From positions 26,086,118 through 26,150,117 of the forward strand of contig AP025054.1 of NCBI GenBank assembly GCA_036186865.1: a DNA stretch of 64,000 nt. Direction: 5' to 3'. The notes beneath the pieces were generated by a model. The model searched no databases. It saw only the letters and a program-made list of their open reading frames with translations, and was not told where the DNA came from. The stretch's first letter is position 1; each line of letters starts with the position of its first letter. The position numbers and the translations under genes are program-made. This DNA comes from Eustoma russellianum. Lineage: Eukaryota > Streptophyta > Magnoliopsida > Gentianales > Gentianaceae. Below are positions 41,725 through 52,972 of this stretch, piece after piece.

Positions 41725-42180
41725 GGATCTCGAATTTTTAGTAAGATTGACCTACGATCTGGATACTTCCAATTGAAGATAAAGGCGGAAGATGTCCCTA
41801 AGACTGCTTTCAGAACCCGCTATGGACACTATGAGTTCTTAGTCACGCCTTTTGGTTTGACCAATGCCCCTGCCGCCTTTATGGATCTCATGAATCGAAT
41901 CTTCCAAGAACAGTTGGATAAATTTGTGGTGGTCTTTATAGACGATATCTTGATTTATTCACCCGACGAAGAGACTCACGCAGCCCATTTGAGGACAGTG
42001 CTGAATATTCTAAGAGCAAGATAGTTGTATGCCAAGTTTAGCAAATGCGAGTTTTGGATGCAAAGTGCATCCTTCCTTGGTCATGTGATTTCAGAAAATG
42101 GGATTTCAGTAGATCCCAAGAAGATTGAAGCTATCACGGAATGGCCCAGGCCAACAAATGTTACTGAAGTAAGAAGTTTT
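41725..42180 (+). pseudogene. pol: Gy3 RT, exon 3, up to the CoB insertion
   Basis: This reads GSRIFSKIDLRSGYFQLKIK, FRTRYGHYEFLVTPFGLTNAP and the catalytic FVVVFIDDILIYS at about 41920-41960. A TAG at 42022-42024 stands where relatives have Gln (CAG to TAG). The frame goes on with LYAKFSKCEFW...FLGHVISENGISVDPKKIEAI and stops at ...VTEVRSF, where CoB inserted in GTTTT. Confidence 0.9.
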
Positions 42181-44719
42181 TGTTGAGAAATATGTTTGGA
42201 TAATTTTCAAAGTCATGATTTTAAGTGGTTAATACTTAAAAATGTCATACATGGTGTTATATGTGATTAAAAGTTGAAAAAGTTGACATCGGTCTCTCAG
42301 GTTGTTGCACATCGATCGATGTCTAGGGTTTTTAGAAATAATTTTCTAAAATGTGATAAAATGGTTGTTTTCATTTGTATATGATTTATACATGTTCATT
42401 ATGTGAATATTATGTGTTTTTGGTGATTTTAAATGTCTTGTGACTAACGTGCCTTGGAAGTTTCTACAACTTACCAAAAAGGGCAAAATTGGTATTTTGA
42501 GTTTTGTAAGAACATGATATGGTGGAAATATTTCAAGAGCATATTCTTATACTATTTATCATGACAAAGTTTATATCATGATTATTTATGACCATCCGGG
42601 ACATTTCTGGAGTTTTCTCACACCAGGGGTATTTTGGTCATTTTACCCCCAAGGGTATTTTTGGTATTTTCACTCAAGGAATCTCTTGAGCATATTATTA
42701 TCTTCATTCTGGAGCTGTGTTATTGTTAGTTTGAAAATTATATGGTGATCTTATATCTTATTCTCTCAACCGATGATATTATTGACTATAGCTGGATATG
42801 TGACGATTTGAGACGTCACATTCTATTTTTTATTGAAGACACTCTTATATATGTTATAAGAGAATATTTATCGTCATTTTTCAAAGATATTAAAGGTGTC
42901 AAAGGTGTGGAAATGATCTCAACATATAAGAAGAAATATTTGGGAATTTCGGTGTTACACGTTGACATAATCTTGTCTAGTGTTATCTATTTATTTCTTC
43001 TTCAAAAATCTGAGTTGCTACACTTATATATATGTGGAAAAAACGTGATTGTTAAGGTGGATATGATGTGGAGTTCATTTTATGAGTTGGAGACAAGTGG
43101 ACCAACCAAAAAGGAGCTAGTTGGCAAAATTGCCAACTTGGAGTTTACTAAAAATAGCCAACGGCTATATTGTTTTTCTTGGGTATTTTCAGCAGATTTT
43201 TGAAGTCAAATAGAGCTCTCACATGTCCTATTATGATGCTTGAAGTTGGGGATAATTTGGTGATATTATCCTTCCTTATTTTAATTAAGGAAAAACAAAA
43301 TTATTTTTGCAAAAATGCATGGTAGCAACGGCTACATTCAAAGTTGGAGCTGAATTTTTGTTTTGAAATGGTCTTCTCCCACATGCCTATTCTCAAGCTA
43401 GAAGTTGAGGTATTTTGGTGCATTATCTTCTTCTTATTATCTACATTTTGCAAAGGATAAATGAGACTATCCTAGGTGGAAAAAATCGGCCAACATGACA
43501 TTGCCAAGGTGGACCAACCATTGTGTTTTATTTTGCCAAGTGTACAAAGCCAACCAATGATGAGAAGACATTTGGAGTTGATGATGAAGATGATGATACA
43601 TTGGCATTCTTATCTTCAAGGCTCAAATCACACTATAAATAGAGGCATTGGTGAAGAAGATGAAACACACTTGAAGCTCACAAGCATTCTATAGCTTTCA
43701 TATTCATCTTCTTGTTCTTGTTGTTGTATTTTGTTGTAGCAAAGGTGTTCTTGATATTTTTGTTGTGCTACAAGCCTCTTGAGCTTCATTTGTAAGATTG
43801 ATTAGCCATCTTTATAAGGCTACATCAATAGGTGTTAGAGGAGTTGTAACTAAGTGTTGCTTAGAAGGTGATTGTCCAAGTCTTTGAGTAGGGTTGGTGT
43901 ATAACCCAAGGATCAAGCTTGACTCTTGTTTTAAGGTGCTCATTTCATAGTGAAATCCAAGGAAAGGTGTTCCTTGGGACTGGAGTAGGTCACATTGACC
44001 GAACCAGGATAAATCCTCGGTGTTCTTCTCTTGTTTCTTTATTTCTGTTTTCTGCCCGTTTTTGACTGCAGTTTTCACCCAACTTCACACAATTTGAAAA
44101 AATATCTAAACATTTTCAAAATTCATGATTTTTGGTGGAGTTATACTTCAGACTGTTAGATTTCATTTGCAACAAGAATCACTTGATTTGAGCAAGGGAA
44201 AGTTAGTCTTTCAGTCTTTGTAAGATAACTGCTCCAATCTGGCTGCAATCTGACCAGTTTTGAGAAAACTTAAATTCTGTATTTTTCAAGAATTGTTTAA
44301 GGTCAGGGCCTTTTGGAAACTTCATCTACACATCCTAAGGAGTGTTTTTGATATAAAGATCAACCTGTTTGGTTGAGTATTCAAAGAGACACTATTTGCA
44401 AACTCAGCAACATTCTGTCCAATTCTGTCCAGATTGACCATCTGAATCTTTTTATTTGTTTGAAGGACCAAACGATCTTCTTTTTGTCTGATTTTTGGAC
44501 AGAGTCTTGTTAACTCATTGAAGTTCAATTCTGGAAAGTTTCATAATTTTTGGAGTTGTGTATAATTATTTGTGAATTTTTGAAAAACGGGTTCTGAATC
44601 TGAGGTGGTCTCAGATTCTGTTTTCAAAGGGGATTTTAACAAAGGGTTGTAGTGTAATTTTCGCTAACCACTATTCACCCCCCCTCTAGTGGTGTTTATT
44701 GCAGGTGCACGGTCCAACA
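42181..44719 (+). repeat. CoB 5' LTR
   Basis: 2,539 bp, TGTTGAGAAATATG to GGTGCACGGTCCAACA. Candidate TATA box TATAAATAGAGGC at 43634. The 153-codon ORF at 42742-43203 recurs, shortened by a frame change, at 51057-51362 in the other LTR and has no protein-like features. Confidence 0.95.
43634..43641 (+). promoter_or_regulatory. Candidate TATA box, CoB 5' LTR
   Basis: TATAAATA followed by GAGGC. It is conserved at 51949 in the 3' LTR and at 9889 in the solo LTR, and lies a little over 1 kb before the LTR end. Confidence 0.6.
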
Positions 44720-44721
44720 TT

Positions 44722-44735
44722 TGGTATCAGAGCCA
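44722..44735 (+). other. CoB primer binding site
   Basis: TGGTATCAGAGCCA starts two bases after the LTR end and is complementary to initiator-Met tRNA. Confidence 0.9.
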
Positions 44736-44842
44736 GACCAACACCACTCAAAAGAAGCAAGATTCAACACCGTACGAACAATACAAGGCCAAGAAACAAC
44801 AATTCTTTATATACTGCTTGTCTCAAATCCAAGGTACATACT

Positions 44843-46489
44843 ATGGCTATTGTTTCTCACAAAGGTGAGTTGGAAGGTATGTCTACACAACGCCCTCCTC
44901 TTTTTGATGGCAATAATTTTGTTCATTGGAAACTAAGAATGAGGCTATTCTTAATGGCTATAGACATCGATTTATGGTCTATAGTTGAAGATGGGCCGTA
45001 CATTCCAACAAAAGTTATACAAGTTAGTGGAGTAACTCAAGAGGTTGAAAAATATAAAAGTGAATGGTCATCCGATGATAAAAAGAAAATGTCCATGAAT
45101 GCTAAAGCTATGCAATTACTTTTAAATGGACTTACAACTTCTGAAGCAAGATATGTGTCAAATTGCACAAGCGCACACGACATGTGGAAATCACTTGTAT
45201 TAAAGCATGAAGGTACTAGTGGTGTTAAAGAGTCAAAAATAAACATGCTTATGACTGAATTAGAGACTTTCAAAATGTTGCCAAACGAATCCATAACATC
45301 TATGGATTTGAGGATTACTAATATTTTCAATGCCCTTGAAGCTTTAGGGAAGTCATTTTCAAACAGTGAAAAGGTTCAAAAGGTGCTACGAAGCCTCCCT
45401 GTTGAATGGGATCCAAAGGTGACTGCAATCGAGGAGACAAAGTCAATCACTAAAATGGATGAATTGATCGGGTCTCTTAAAGTCTATGAGGTAAAACTGA
45501 ACCAACGAAAGTCTGAATCGTCTAAGTCAACCGGTAAGTCAATAGCTTTCAAAACAACCAAAGCACATGCTAATAACGATGATAGTAATAGTGATACTGA
45601 ATTAGACGACGACTTGATATTGATAGCTAGAAAACTTAGGAAGTTTTTCAAACGTCCAAATAGGAATAGACAACATAATTCTTCTTCTTCTTCTTCTTCT
45701 CAACCTAGGAAGAATAACACAAACAAATGGTATAATAAAGAATTAAAGTGTTATGAATGCGGTCAAAAAGGACATATTTCATACGACTGTCCCACGAAGA
45801 AAAATAATAATAATAATAACAACAATAATAAACAAGCCAAGGACAAGGAGGCTCAAACGACAAAGACAAAGGAGTCTAAGGCAAGAAAAGGGAAACGAGC
45901 AATGAAGGTGAGCACATGGAGCGACTCATCCGACTCAGAATCCAAAACTGAGGAAGCTCAAGTCTGCTTCGTATCCAACGAGGTATGTTCTTCTTCTGAT
46001 AGTGATTCTGATAGTGACATGACATTTGATGAAATGTATGAAGAATTCCTAAGAATGCATGCTCACTGTAAGAGGCTCCCTAAAGAAAAGAAGAAACTAG
46101 TTGAAGAAAATGACAAGTTGAAGACGTCCAACTTGGAATTTTCCGATCAACTAGAATCTCTTAAACAAGAGTCTACTAATACTCTTGATTCTTTAGAGAA
46201 TAAAATTGAATCATATAGGAAAGATGAACAAAAGTTACAAATGGAAAATAAAATGTTAAAATCTAAGTTAGAAAGTTGTGAAAATGAAGTAGTGCAACTT
46301 AAGTCTTCTAAATTTACCTTAGAAAAAATGATAGAACAATTTAAATCTGGTGCAAATATGTTAGATACACTTATATCATCACAAAAGTATAGAAATGACA
46401 AAACTGGATTGGGATATAAAGAAGATGGCAAATCAGATAAAAGACTAAGTTTGTATCATCAACTACGAAACAACCTTATAAAATTATAA
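44843..46489 (+). CDS. gag: CoB Gag: capsid, zinc knuckle, coiled coil (548 residues)
   Basis: ATG at 44843 (MAIVSHKGELEG) is the first Met after the PBS; Met at 44879 is an alternative. The copia capsid region starts PPLFDGNNFVHWKLRMRLFL and includes ALGKSFSNSEKVQKVLRSLP. A CCHC knuckle, CYECGQKGHISYDC, lies near residue 302, followed by an Asn run from an (AAT)n microsatellite and a Lys-rich stretch. A long coiled coil (about 400-530) ends in DKTGLGYKEDGK. This extension marks Sirevirus Gag. The frame then shifts relative to the conserved linker (KFVSSTTKQP in the next frame from 46447) and stops at 46487-46489. Whether the shift is a mutation or recoding cannot be told; no classic slippery heptamer is evident. 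Confidence 0.88.
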   Translation: MAIVSHKGELEGMSTQRPPLFDGNNFVHWKLRMRLFLMAIDIDLWSIVEDGPYIPTKVIQVSGVTQEVEKYKSEWSSDDKKKMSMNAKAMQLLLNGLTTSEARYVSNCTSAHDMWKSLVLKHEGTSGVKESKINMLMTELETFKMLPNESITSMDLRITNIFNALEALGKSFSNSEKVQKVLRSLPVEWDPKVTAIEETKSITKMDELIGSLKVYEVKLNQRKSESSKSTGKSIAFKTTKAHANNDDSNSDTELDDDLILIARKLRKFFKRPNRNRQHNSSSSSSSQPRKNNTNKWYNKELKCYECGQKGHISYDCPTKKNNNNNNNNNKQAKDKEAQTTKTKESKARKGKRAMKVSTWSDSSDSESKTEEAQVCFVSNEVCSSSDSDSDSDMTFDEMYEEFLRMHAHCKRLPKEKKKLVEENDKLKTSNLEFSDQLESLKQESTNTLDSLENKIESYRKDEQKLQMENKMLKSKLESCENEVVQLKSSKFTLEKMIEQFKSGANMLDTLISSQKYRNDKTGLGYKEDGKSDKRLSLYHQLRNNLIKL

Positions 46490-46992
46490 AAACAAATTTT
46501 TCTGCTAAATCTTCTTCTACTCCTTCTTCTACTTATTCAAAGATAAAGATGCAACATACACCCATAAAAGCACACACGCATAACTATACATCTAGGCCAA
46601 ACTTTGCATCGAGACAACCTAGAAACTATGCCTACATGTATACAAATGCATCTAGACCGAATAAAATGCATACAACTTATTATGAACCTAAGTATAGGCA
46701 ACACTCTTATAAGTCTTATAGAAATGCCTATGAACACACTTATACTGCGCCATATAAGAAACAAATTCACATGTCTTATATACATCATAAATCTCGGCCA
46801 TTCTATAACGATTATCAACCACGGCGCAACATGTATAACAATGCATCTTCACTTATGAGGAATAATCATCTATATGCTTATCCTTCTTATTTTAACCATG
46901 CTAAAAATGTGCCTAAAAGGTATGTTCAATTTTGGATACCTAAGGGTTATCTAAACAAGAATAATGCCCCTAACATTCAAGGACCCAAATAA
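46441..46992 (+). pseudogene. CoB gag-pol linker, Tyr/His/Asn-rich
   Basis: This frame opens just after TAA at 46438-46440 and reads KFVSSTTKQPYK. It then has many copies of short (S/T)Y...H(T/K)NASRPN-like text, ending NAPNIQGPK, TAA at 46990-46992. A comparable basic, aromatic-rich stretch is in CoA at 25060-25297. It would join Gag to protease. A second stop, TAG, follows at 47020-47022 in the same frame. Confidence 0.7.
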
Positions 46993-47022
46993 AGGGTACC
47001 TAAAACTTTGTCTCCATTGTAG

Positions 47023-48738
47023 GATAAACGCAAGGAATGCAAGAAGGAGGCAAAGTCAAAGAATCTGAAAACCAAATGGTTTTTAGATAGTGGATGTTCG
47101 AGGCATATGACGGGCAACCCCAAACTATTCACGGAACTTGAACATATTGATGGTGGAAAAGTGACATTCGGTGACAACAAAAAAGGAAAAGTTGTTGGAA
47201 GAGGAACAATCGGGGACCCTAACACATTTCAAATACGAAATGTGTTATTAGTAAGCAATCTATCCTATAATTTACTTAGTATTTCTCAACTTATAGATTG
47301 TGGTTATAATGTCTCCTTTCTTCCCAATTCTTGTGATATAATAAATAAAAAGGGAGAAATAGTATTAAAAGGAAATAGAGATAGTAATATTTATACTCTT
47401 ACCTTAGATAACATGTTAGATGCTAAGGTTAAGTGTCTAATATCACATGACTTAGATGTGAATTTATGGCATAGAAGATTAGGCCATATAGGAATTTCAA
47501 CCATTAGGAAATTATCTAAAAAGAATTTAATTAGAGGTATGCCTAAGTTAGACTTAGATAATTTTCAAATGTGTGAAACATGTATTAAGGGAAAACACAT
47601 TAAAGAAACCTTAAAACCGAAACATGAAGTGAGTACTAGTCATGTACTAGAATTGCTTCACTTAGACTTATTTGGTCCAAGTAGGACAAGAAGTCTAGGT
47701 GGACACTACTATGTGTGTGTCATAGTAGATGATTACTCACGTTACACATGGACATTGTTCTTAACACACAAAGACGATGCTCCATTAGCAATCGAAACCC
47801 TTATCAAGCAACTTGAAAACATTTATGAAGAAAATGTCAAAAGAATTAGAAGTGATAGAGGTGGAGAATTTAAAAACAAAGATGTAATCAAATTTTGTGA
47901 ATTATATGGAATTAAACATGAATTCTCACCACCTAGAACACCACAACTCAATGGAGTTGTTGAACGTAAAAATAGAACGATTCAAGAAGTTGCTAGGACA
48001 ATGCTTTGTGAAAATAAACTACCTAAATATTTATGGGCTGAAGCTGTTAGTTGTGCATGCTATATTATAAATAGGCTAACTATTAGAAAGAAATTAAATA
48101 AAACGCCTTATGAATTGCTAAACAATAGACAACCTAAAATAGATTATCTTAAAGTATTTGGATGTAAATGTTTTGTGCTAAACACTAAGGATAATCTAGA
48201 TAAATTTGAACAAAAGTCTATTGAATGCATATTTGTTGGGTATTCAACTAACTCAAGAGCATATAGGTGTTATAATCCTGCATCTAGAAAAATAATTGAA
48301 TCCATACATGTTAAATTCAATGAAAATGCATACTTTGAAGTTAGTGATAAAACTCAACATAAACACGAGAATAATGTTGAAAATATGTTTGATGATGATG
48401 TATTACTTGAGCCTGTACTTGATCATCTAGAACCAACTCCCCCTGAACAAGACATGCATGAACCCTTAGGTGATATAAATGAAGAAACTTTGCAATTGGA
48501 AGATAATGTAACTAATGATCCAGTTACATATGATAATGTTCACACTAATGAAACATTTGAACAAGATGAGGGTGAACCTAGTCGATCTAGGAATTGGTGG
48601 CACCCTAGAGAATTAATCATTGGGGATCCAAGTGTTGGGGTTAGAACACGTAGAAATATAAGTCAACTTGAAGGACATAGCTTAATCTCACAATTAGAAC
48701 CTAAGAATGTAAAGGAAGCCTTAGGTGACATAACATGA
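47023..48738 (+). pseudogene. pol: CoB protease and integrase
   Basis: The protease motif WFLDSGCSRHMTG begins at about 47077 (Asp codon 47086-47088). The integrase zinc-binding part LWHRRLGHIGISTI ... CETCIKGKH follows at about 47465-47600. The catalytic region contains LDLFGPSRT (first Asp, about 47663), IRSDRGGEF (second Asp, about 47850) and GVVERKNRTIQE (Glu, about 47960). The stretch is open from 47023 to TGA at 48736-48738. That TGA stands where copia relatives have Trp in the W-I-E-A-M motif (TGG to TGA). The integrase would insert the cDNA. Apart from the flanking stops the protein looks intact. Confidence 0.92.
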
Positions 48739-50232
48739 ATAGAAGCTATGCATGAGGAATTGAACCAATTCACAAGGAACAATGTGTGGGACTTAGTACC
48801 TAAACCTGAAGATAAGTCTATCATAGGAACTAAATGGGTGTTTAAGAATAAGATGGACGAACAAGGAAACATTACAAGAAATAAGGCTAGACTAGTCGCA
48901 CAAGGTTATAATCAACAAGAAGGTATAGATTATGAAGAAACCTTTGCACCTGTTGCACGACTAGAAGCAATTAGATTATTACTTGCGATTGCAAGTCTAA
49001 GTAACATTAAACTCTTTCAAATGGATGTCAAGAGTGCTTTCTTGAATGGATACATCCAAGAAGAGGTGTTTGTCAAACAACCCCCTGGATTCGAAGATCC
49101 AAAGAATCCTAACCATGTTTACAAGCTTAAGAAAGCTTTATATGGTTTAAAACAAGCTCCAAGAGCTTGGTATGATAGATTTGCAAACTTTCTTATTGCA
49201 AATAATTATCAAAGGGGAACTATAGACAACACATTATTCCTAAAAAGAAAAGGTAATGATTTGTTAATAGTTCAAATATACGTTGACGATATCATCTTTG
49301 GTTCAACCAACCCTACCTTAGTAAAAGACTTTGAAGAGTGTATGAAGTCGGAGTTTGAAATGTCAATGGTAGGAGAGTTGAATTATTTCTTAGGACTTCA
49401 AATTAAACAAACCCCTCAAGGAATTCATATTAGCCAACTTAAGTATGTCAATGATATGATTAAGAAGTTTGGTTTTGAAGAGTTGAAACCTACAACTACC
49501 CCCATGAGTGTTAGTACTAAACTTGATAAGGATGAAAATGGTAAACCTTTTGATGACACTCTCTATAGGTCTATGATTGGATCACTATTATACTTAACTG
49601 CATCAAGACCTGATATTATGTTTAGTGTGTGTATGTGTGCTAGGTTTCAATCTTGTCCTAAGGTATCACATTACAATGCAGTGAAAAAGATCTTTAGATA
49701 TCTTAAGCATACACCTCACTTAGGACTATGGTATGATAGAAACGCTAAGTTGGAATTACACGCATATAGTGATGCTGATTATGGTGGTTGCAAGTTAGAT
49801 AGAAAATCCACTAGCGGCACATGTCAATTCATAGGAACCAATTTGATCTCTTGGTTTTCTAAAAAGCAAGCTAGTGTAGCTCTTTCTACCACTGAAGCCG
49901 AGTATATTGCTTTGAGTTTATGTACTACCCAAATACTTTGGCTTAAACAGCAACTTAGTGATTTTGGCATTAAAATGAAAAAGATTCCAATTTTCTGCGA
50001 TAGCACAAGTGCAATCAATCTTTCCCGGAATCCGGTGCTTCATTCTAAGGCCAAACACATTGAGGTGCGATACCACTTTCTTTGCGATCATGTTCAAAAT
50101 GAGGACATAGTGATAAACCATATAAGAACTGATCACCAAATCGCTGATATCTTTACCAAACCCCTTAATCAAGCCACGTTTGAAAACTTGCGTGCCAAGT
50201 TAGGTATGATGACTTACGATACCATTGTATAG
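48739..50232 (+). pseudogene. pol: CoB reverse transcriptase and RNase H
   Basis: This continues in the same frame after the TGA. The RT motifs are WDLVPKPEDKSIIGTKWVFK, ARLVAQGYNQQEGIDYEETF, FQMDVKSAFLNGYIQEEV and the catalytic IYVDDIIFGS (about 49275-49300). RNase H begins near 49760: HAYSDADYGGCKLDRKSTSG, ALSTTEAEYIAL, IFCDSTSAI and HIEVRYHFLCDHV. The domain is complete, ending ADIFTKPLNQATFE...YDTIV and TAG at 50230-50232. No envelope-like frame follows, unlike some Sireviruses. Only the upstream stops prevent a full polyprotein. Confidence 0.93.
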
Positions 50233-50496
50233 TTCTATTTTTTGCATGATTTGCAAAATAAAGGGGGAGATAGAATAAGCACATGATTTTAGATTTTAGT
50301 TGGTAAGTCATCATTTGGTATGAAATGATAAGTTTCAATTGGTTATGAGTTGAGTATAGGTTAAGGGGGAGAGTATGAGTTGAGGGGGAGCAACATACTA
50401 TTTAAAAGTTGAAAACATTTGGTTAAATTTTTAATTATAAGTTGTGACATTAAAATCATGTTATGTTATTTTGAAAATCATCCAAAAGGGGGAGAA
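50233..50496 (+). other. CoB multiple polypurine tracts
   Basis: AAAGGGGGAGA-type tracts occur at about 50259, 50362, 50382 and 50484. The last (AAAAGGGGGAGAA) abuts the LTR and is the functional candidate. The rest of this 264-bp stretch has no coding potential. Confidence 0.85.
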
Positions 50497-52967
50497 TGTT
50501 GAGAAATATGTTTGGATAATTTTCAAAGTCATGATTTTAAGTGGTTAATACTTAAAAATGTCATACATGGTGTTATATGTGATTAAAAGTTGAAAAATTG
50601 ACATCGGTCTCTCAGGTTGTTGCACATCGATCGATGTCTAGGGTTTTTAGAAATAATTTTCTAAAATGTGATAAAATGGTTGTTTTCATTTGTATATGAT
50701 TTATACATGTTCATTATGTGAATATTATGTGTTTTTGGTGATTTTAAATGTCTTGTGACTAACGTGCCTTGGAAGTTTCTACAACTTACCAAAAAGGACA
50801 AAATTGGTATTTTGAGTTTTGTAGGAACATGATATGGTGGAAATATTTCAAGAGCATATTCTTATACTATTTATCATGACAAAGTTGATATCATGATTAT
50901 TTATGACCATCCGGGACATTTCTGGAGTTTTCTCACACCAGGGGTATTTTGGTCATTTTACCTCCAAGGGTATTTTTGGTATTTTCACTCAAGGAATCTC
51001 TTGAGCATATTATTATCTTCATTCTGGAGCTGTGTTATTGTTAGCTGGAAGATTATATGGTGATCTTATATCTTATTCTCTCAACCGATGATATTATTGA
51101 CTATAGCTGGATATGTGACGATTTGAGATGTCACATTCTATTTTTTTTTGAAGACACTCTTATATATGTTATAAGAGAATATTTATCGTCATTTTTCAGA
51201 GATATTAAAGGTGTCAAAGGTGTGGAAATGATCTCAACATATAAGAAGAAATATTTGGGAATTTCGGTGTTACACGTTGACATAATCTTGTCTAGTGTTA
51301 TCTATTTATTTCTTCTTCAAAAATCTGAGTTGCTACACTTATATATATGTGGAAAAACGTGATTGTTAAGGTGGATATGATGTGGAGTTCATTTTATGAG
51401 TTGGAGACAAGTGGACCAACCAAAAAGGAGCTAGTTGGCAAAATTGCCAACTTGGAGTTTACTAAAAATAGCCAACGGCTATATTGTTTTTCTTGGGTAT
51501 TTTCAGCAGATTTTTGAAGTCAAATGGAGCTCTCACATGTCCTATTATGATGCTTGAAGTTGGGGATAATTTGGTGATATTATCCTTCCTTATTTTAATT
51601 AAGGAAAAACAAAATTATTTTTGCAAAAATGCATGGTAGCCAACGGCTACATTCAAAGTTGGAGCTGAATTTTTGTTTTGAAATGGTCTTCTCCCACATG
51701 CCTATTCTCAAGCTAGAAGTTGAGGTATTTTGGTGCATTATCTTCTTCTTATTATCTACATTTTGCAAAGGATAAATGAGACTATCCTTGGTGGAAAAAA
51801 TCGGCCAACATGACATTGGCAAGGTGGACCAATCATTGTGTTTTATTTTGCCAAGTGTACAAAGCCAACCAATGATGAGAAGACATTTGGAGTTGATAAT
51901 GAAGATGATGATACATTGGCATTCTTATCTTCAAGGCTCAAATCACACTATAAATAGAGGCATTGGTGAAGAAGATGAAACACACTTGAAGCTCACAAGT
52001 ATTCTATAGCTTTCATATTCATCTTCTTGTTCTTGTTGTTGTATTTTGTTGTAGCAAAGGTGTTCTTGATATTTTTGTTGTGCTACAAGCCTCTTGAGCT
52101 TCATTTGTAAGATTGATTAGCCATCTTTATAAGGCTACATCAATAGGTGTTAGAGGAGTTGTAACTAAGTGTTGCTTAGAAGGTGATTGTCCAAGTCTTG
52201 AGTAGGGTTGGTGTATAACCCAAGGATCAAGATTGGCTCTTGTTGTAAGGTGCTCATTTCATAGTGAAATCCAAGGAAAGGTGTTCCTTGGGACTGAAGT
52301 AGGTCACATTGACCGAACCAGGATAAATCCTCGGTGTTCTTCTCTTGTTTNNNNNNNNNNATTTCAAAATTTGTGATTTTTTGGTGGAGTTATACTTCAG
52401 ACTGTTAGATTTCATTTGCAACAAGAATCACTTGATTTGAGCAAGGGAAAGTTAGTCTTTCAGTTTTGCAAGATAACTGCTCCAATCTGGCTGCACTCTG
52501 ACCAGTTTTGAGAAAACTTAAATTCTGTATTTTTCAAGAATTGTTTAAGGTCAGGGCCTTTTGGAAACTTCATCTAAACATCCTAAGGAGTGTTTTGATA
52601 TAAAGATCAACCTGTTTGGTTGAGTATTCAAAGAGAAACACTATTTGCAAAATCAGCAACATTCTGTCCAATTCTGTCCAGATTGACCATCTGAATCTTT
52701 TTATTTGTTTGAAGGGCCAAACGATCTTCTTTTTGTCTGATTTTTGGACAGAGTCTTGTTAACTCATTGAAGTTCAATTCTGGAAAGTTTCATAATTTTT
52801 GGAGTTGTGTACAATTATTTGTGAATTTTTGAAAAACGGGTTTTGAATCTGAGGTGGTCTCAGATTCTGTTTCAAAGGGGATTTTAACAAAGGGTTGTAG
52901 TGTAATTTCCGCTAACCACTATTCACCCCCCCTCTAGTGGTGTTTATTGCAGGTACACGGTCCAACA
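50497..52967 (+). repeat. CoB 3' LTR, with a gap
   Basis: Same ends as the 5' LTR. TATA box at 51949. Ten N at 52351-52360 replace what the 5' LTR shows to be about 75 bp (44030-44105), so the true length is close to 2.54 kb. Confidence 0.94.
52351..52360. other. Assembly gap (10 N) in CoB 3' LTR
   Basis: The flanks TTCTTCTCTTGTTT and ATTTCAAAAT correspond to about 44017-44030 and 44105-44115 of the 5' LTR, so roughly 75 bases are missing. LTR duplication probably defeated the assembly or polishing here. Confidence 1.
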
Positions 52968-52972
52968 GTTTT

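Larger units (their letters stand above)
42181..52967 (+). mobile_element. CoB: nearly complete Sirevirus-like Ty1/copia element
   Basis: 5' LTR 42181-44719, 3' LTR 50497-52967, target duplication GTTTT (42176-42180 and 52968-52972) inside Gy3 RT. The gene order is gag, protease, integrase, RT, RNase H. The Gag carries a coiled-coil extension ending in KTGLGY, and four polypurine tracts precede the 3' LTR; both are Sirevirus traits. The LTRs show only scattered differences. One frame change and three stops (46990, 47020, 48736) disable it. Confidence 0.95.

Noticed and set aside
42742..43203. 153-codon ORF in the CoB 5' LTR
   Set aside because: It lies wholly in the LTR, recurs truncated at 51057-51362, is broken in the solo LTR, and shows no domain or codon pattern.
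50233..50496. An envelope-like frame after CoB pol, as in some Sireviruses
   Set aside because: Only 264 bp separate the pol stop from the 3' LTR, and they are filled by polypurine tracts.
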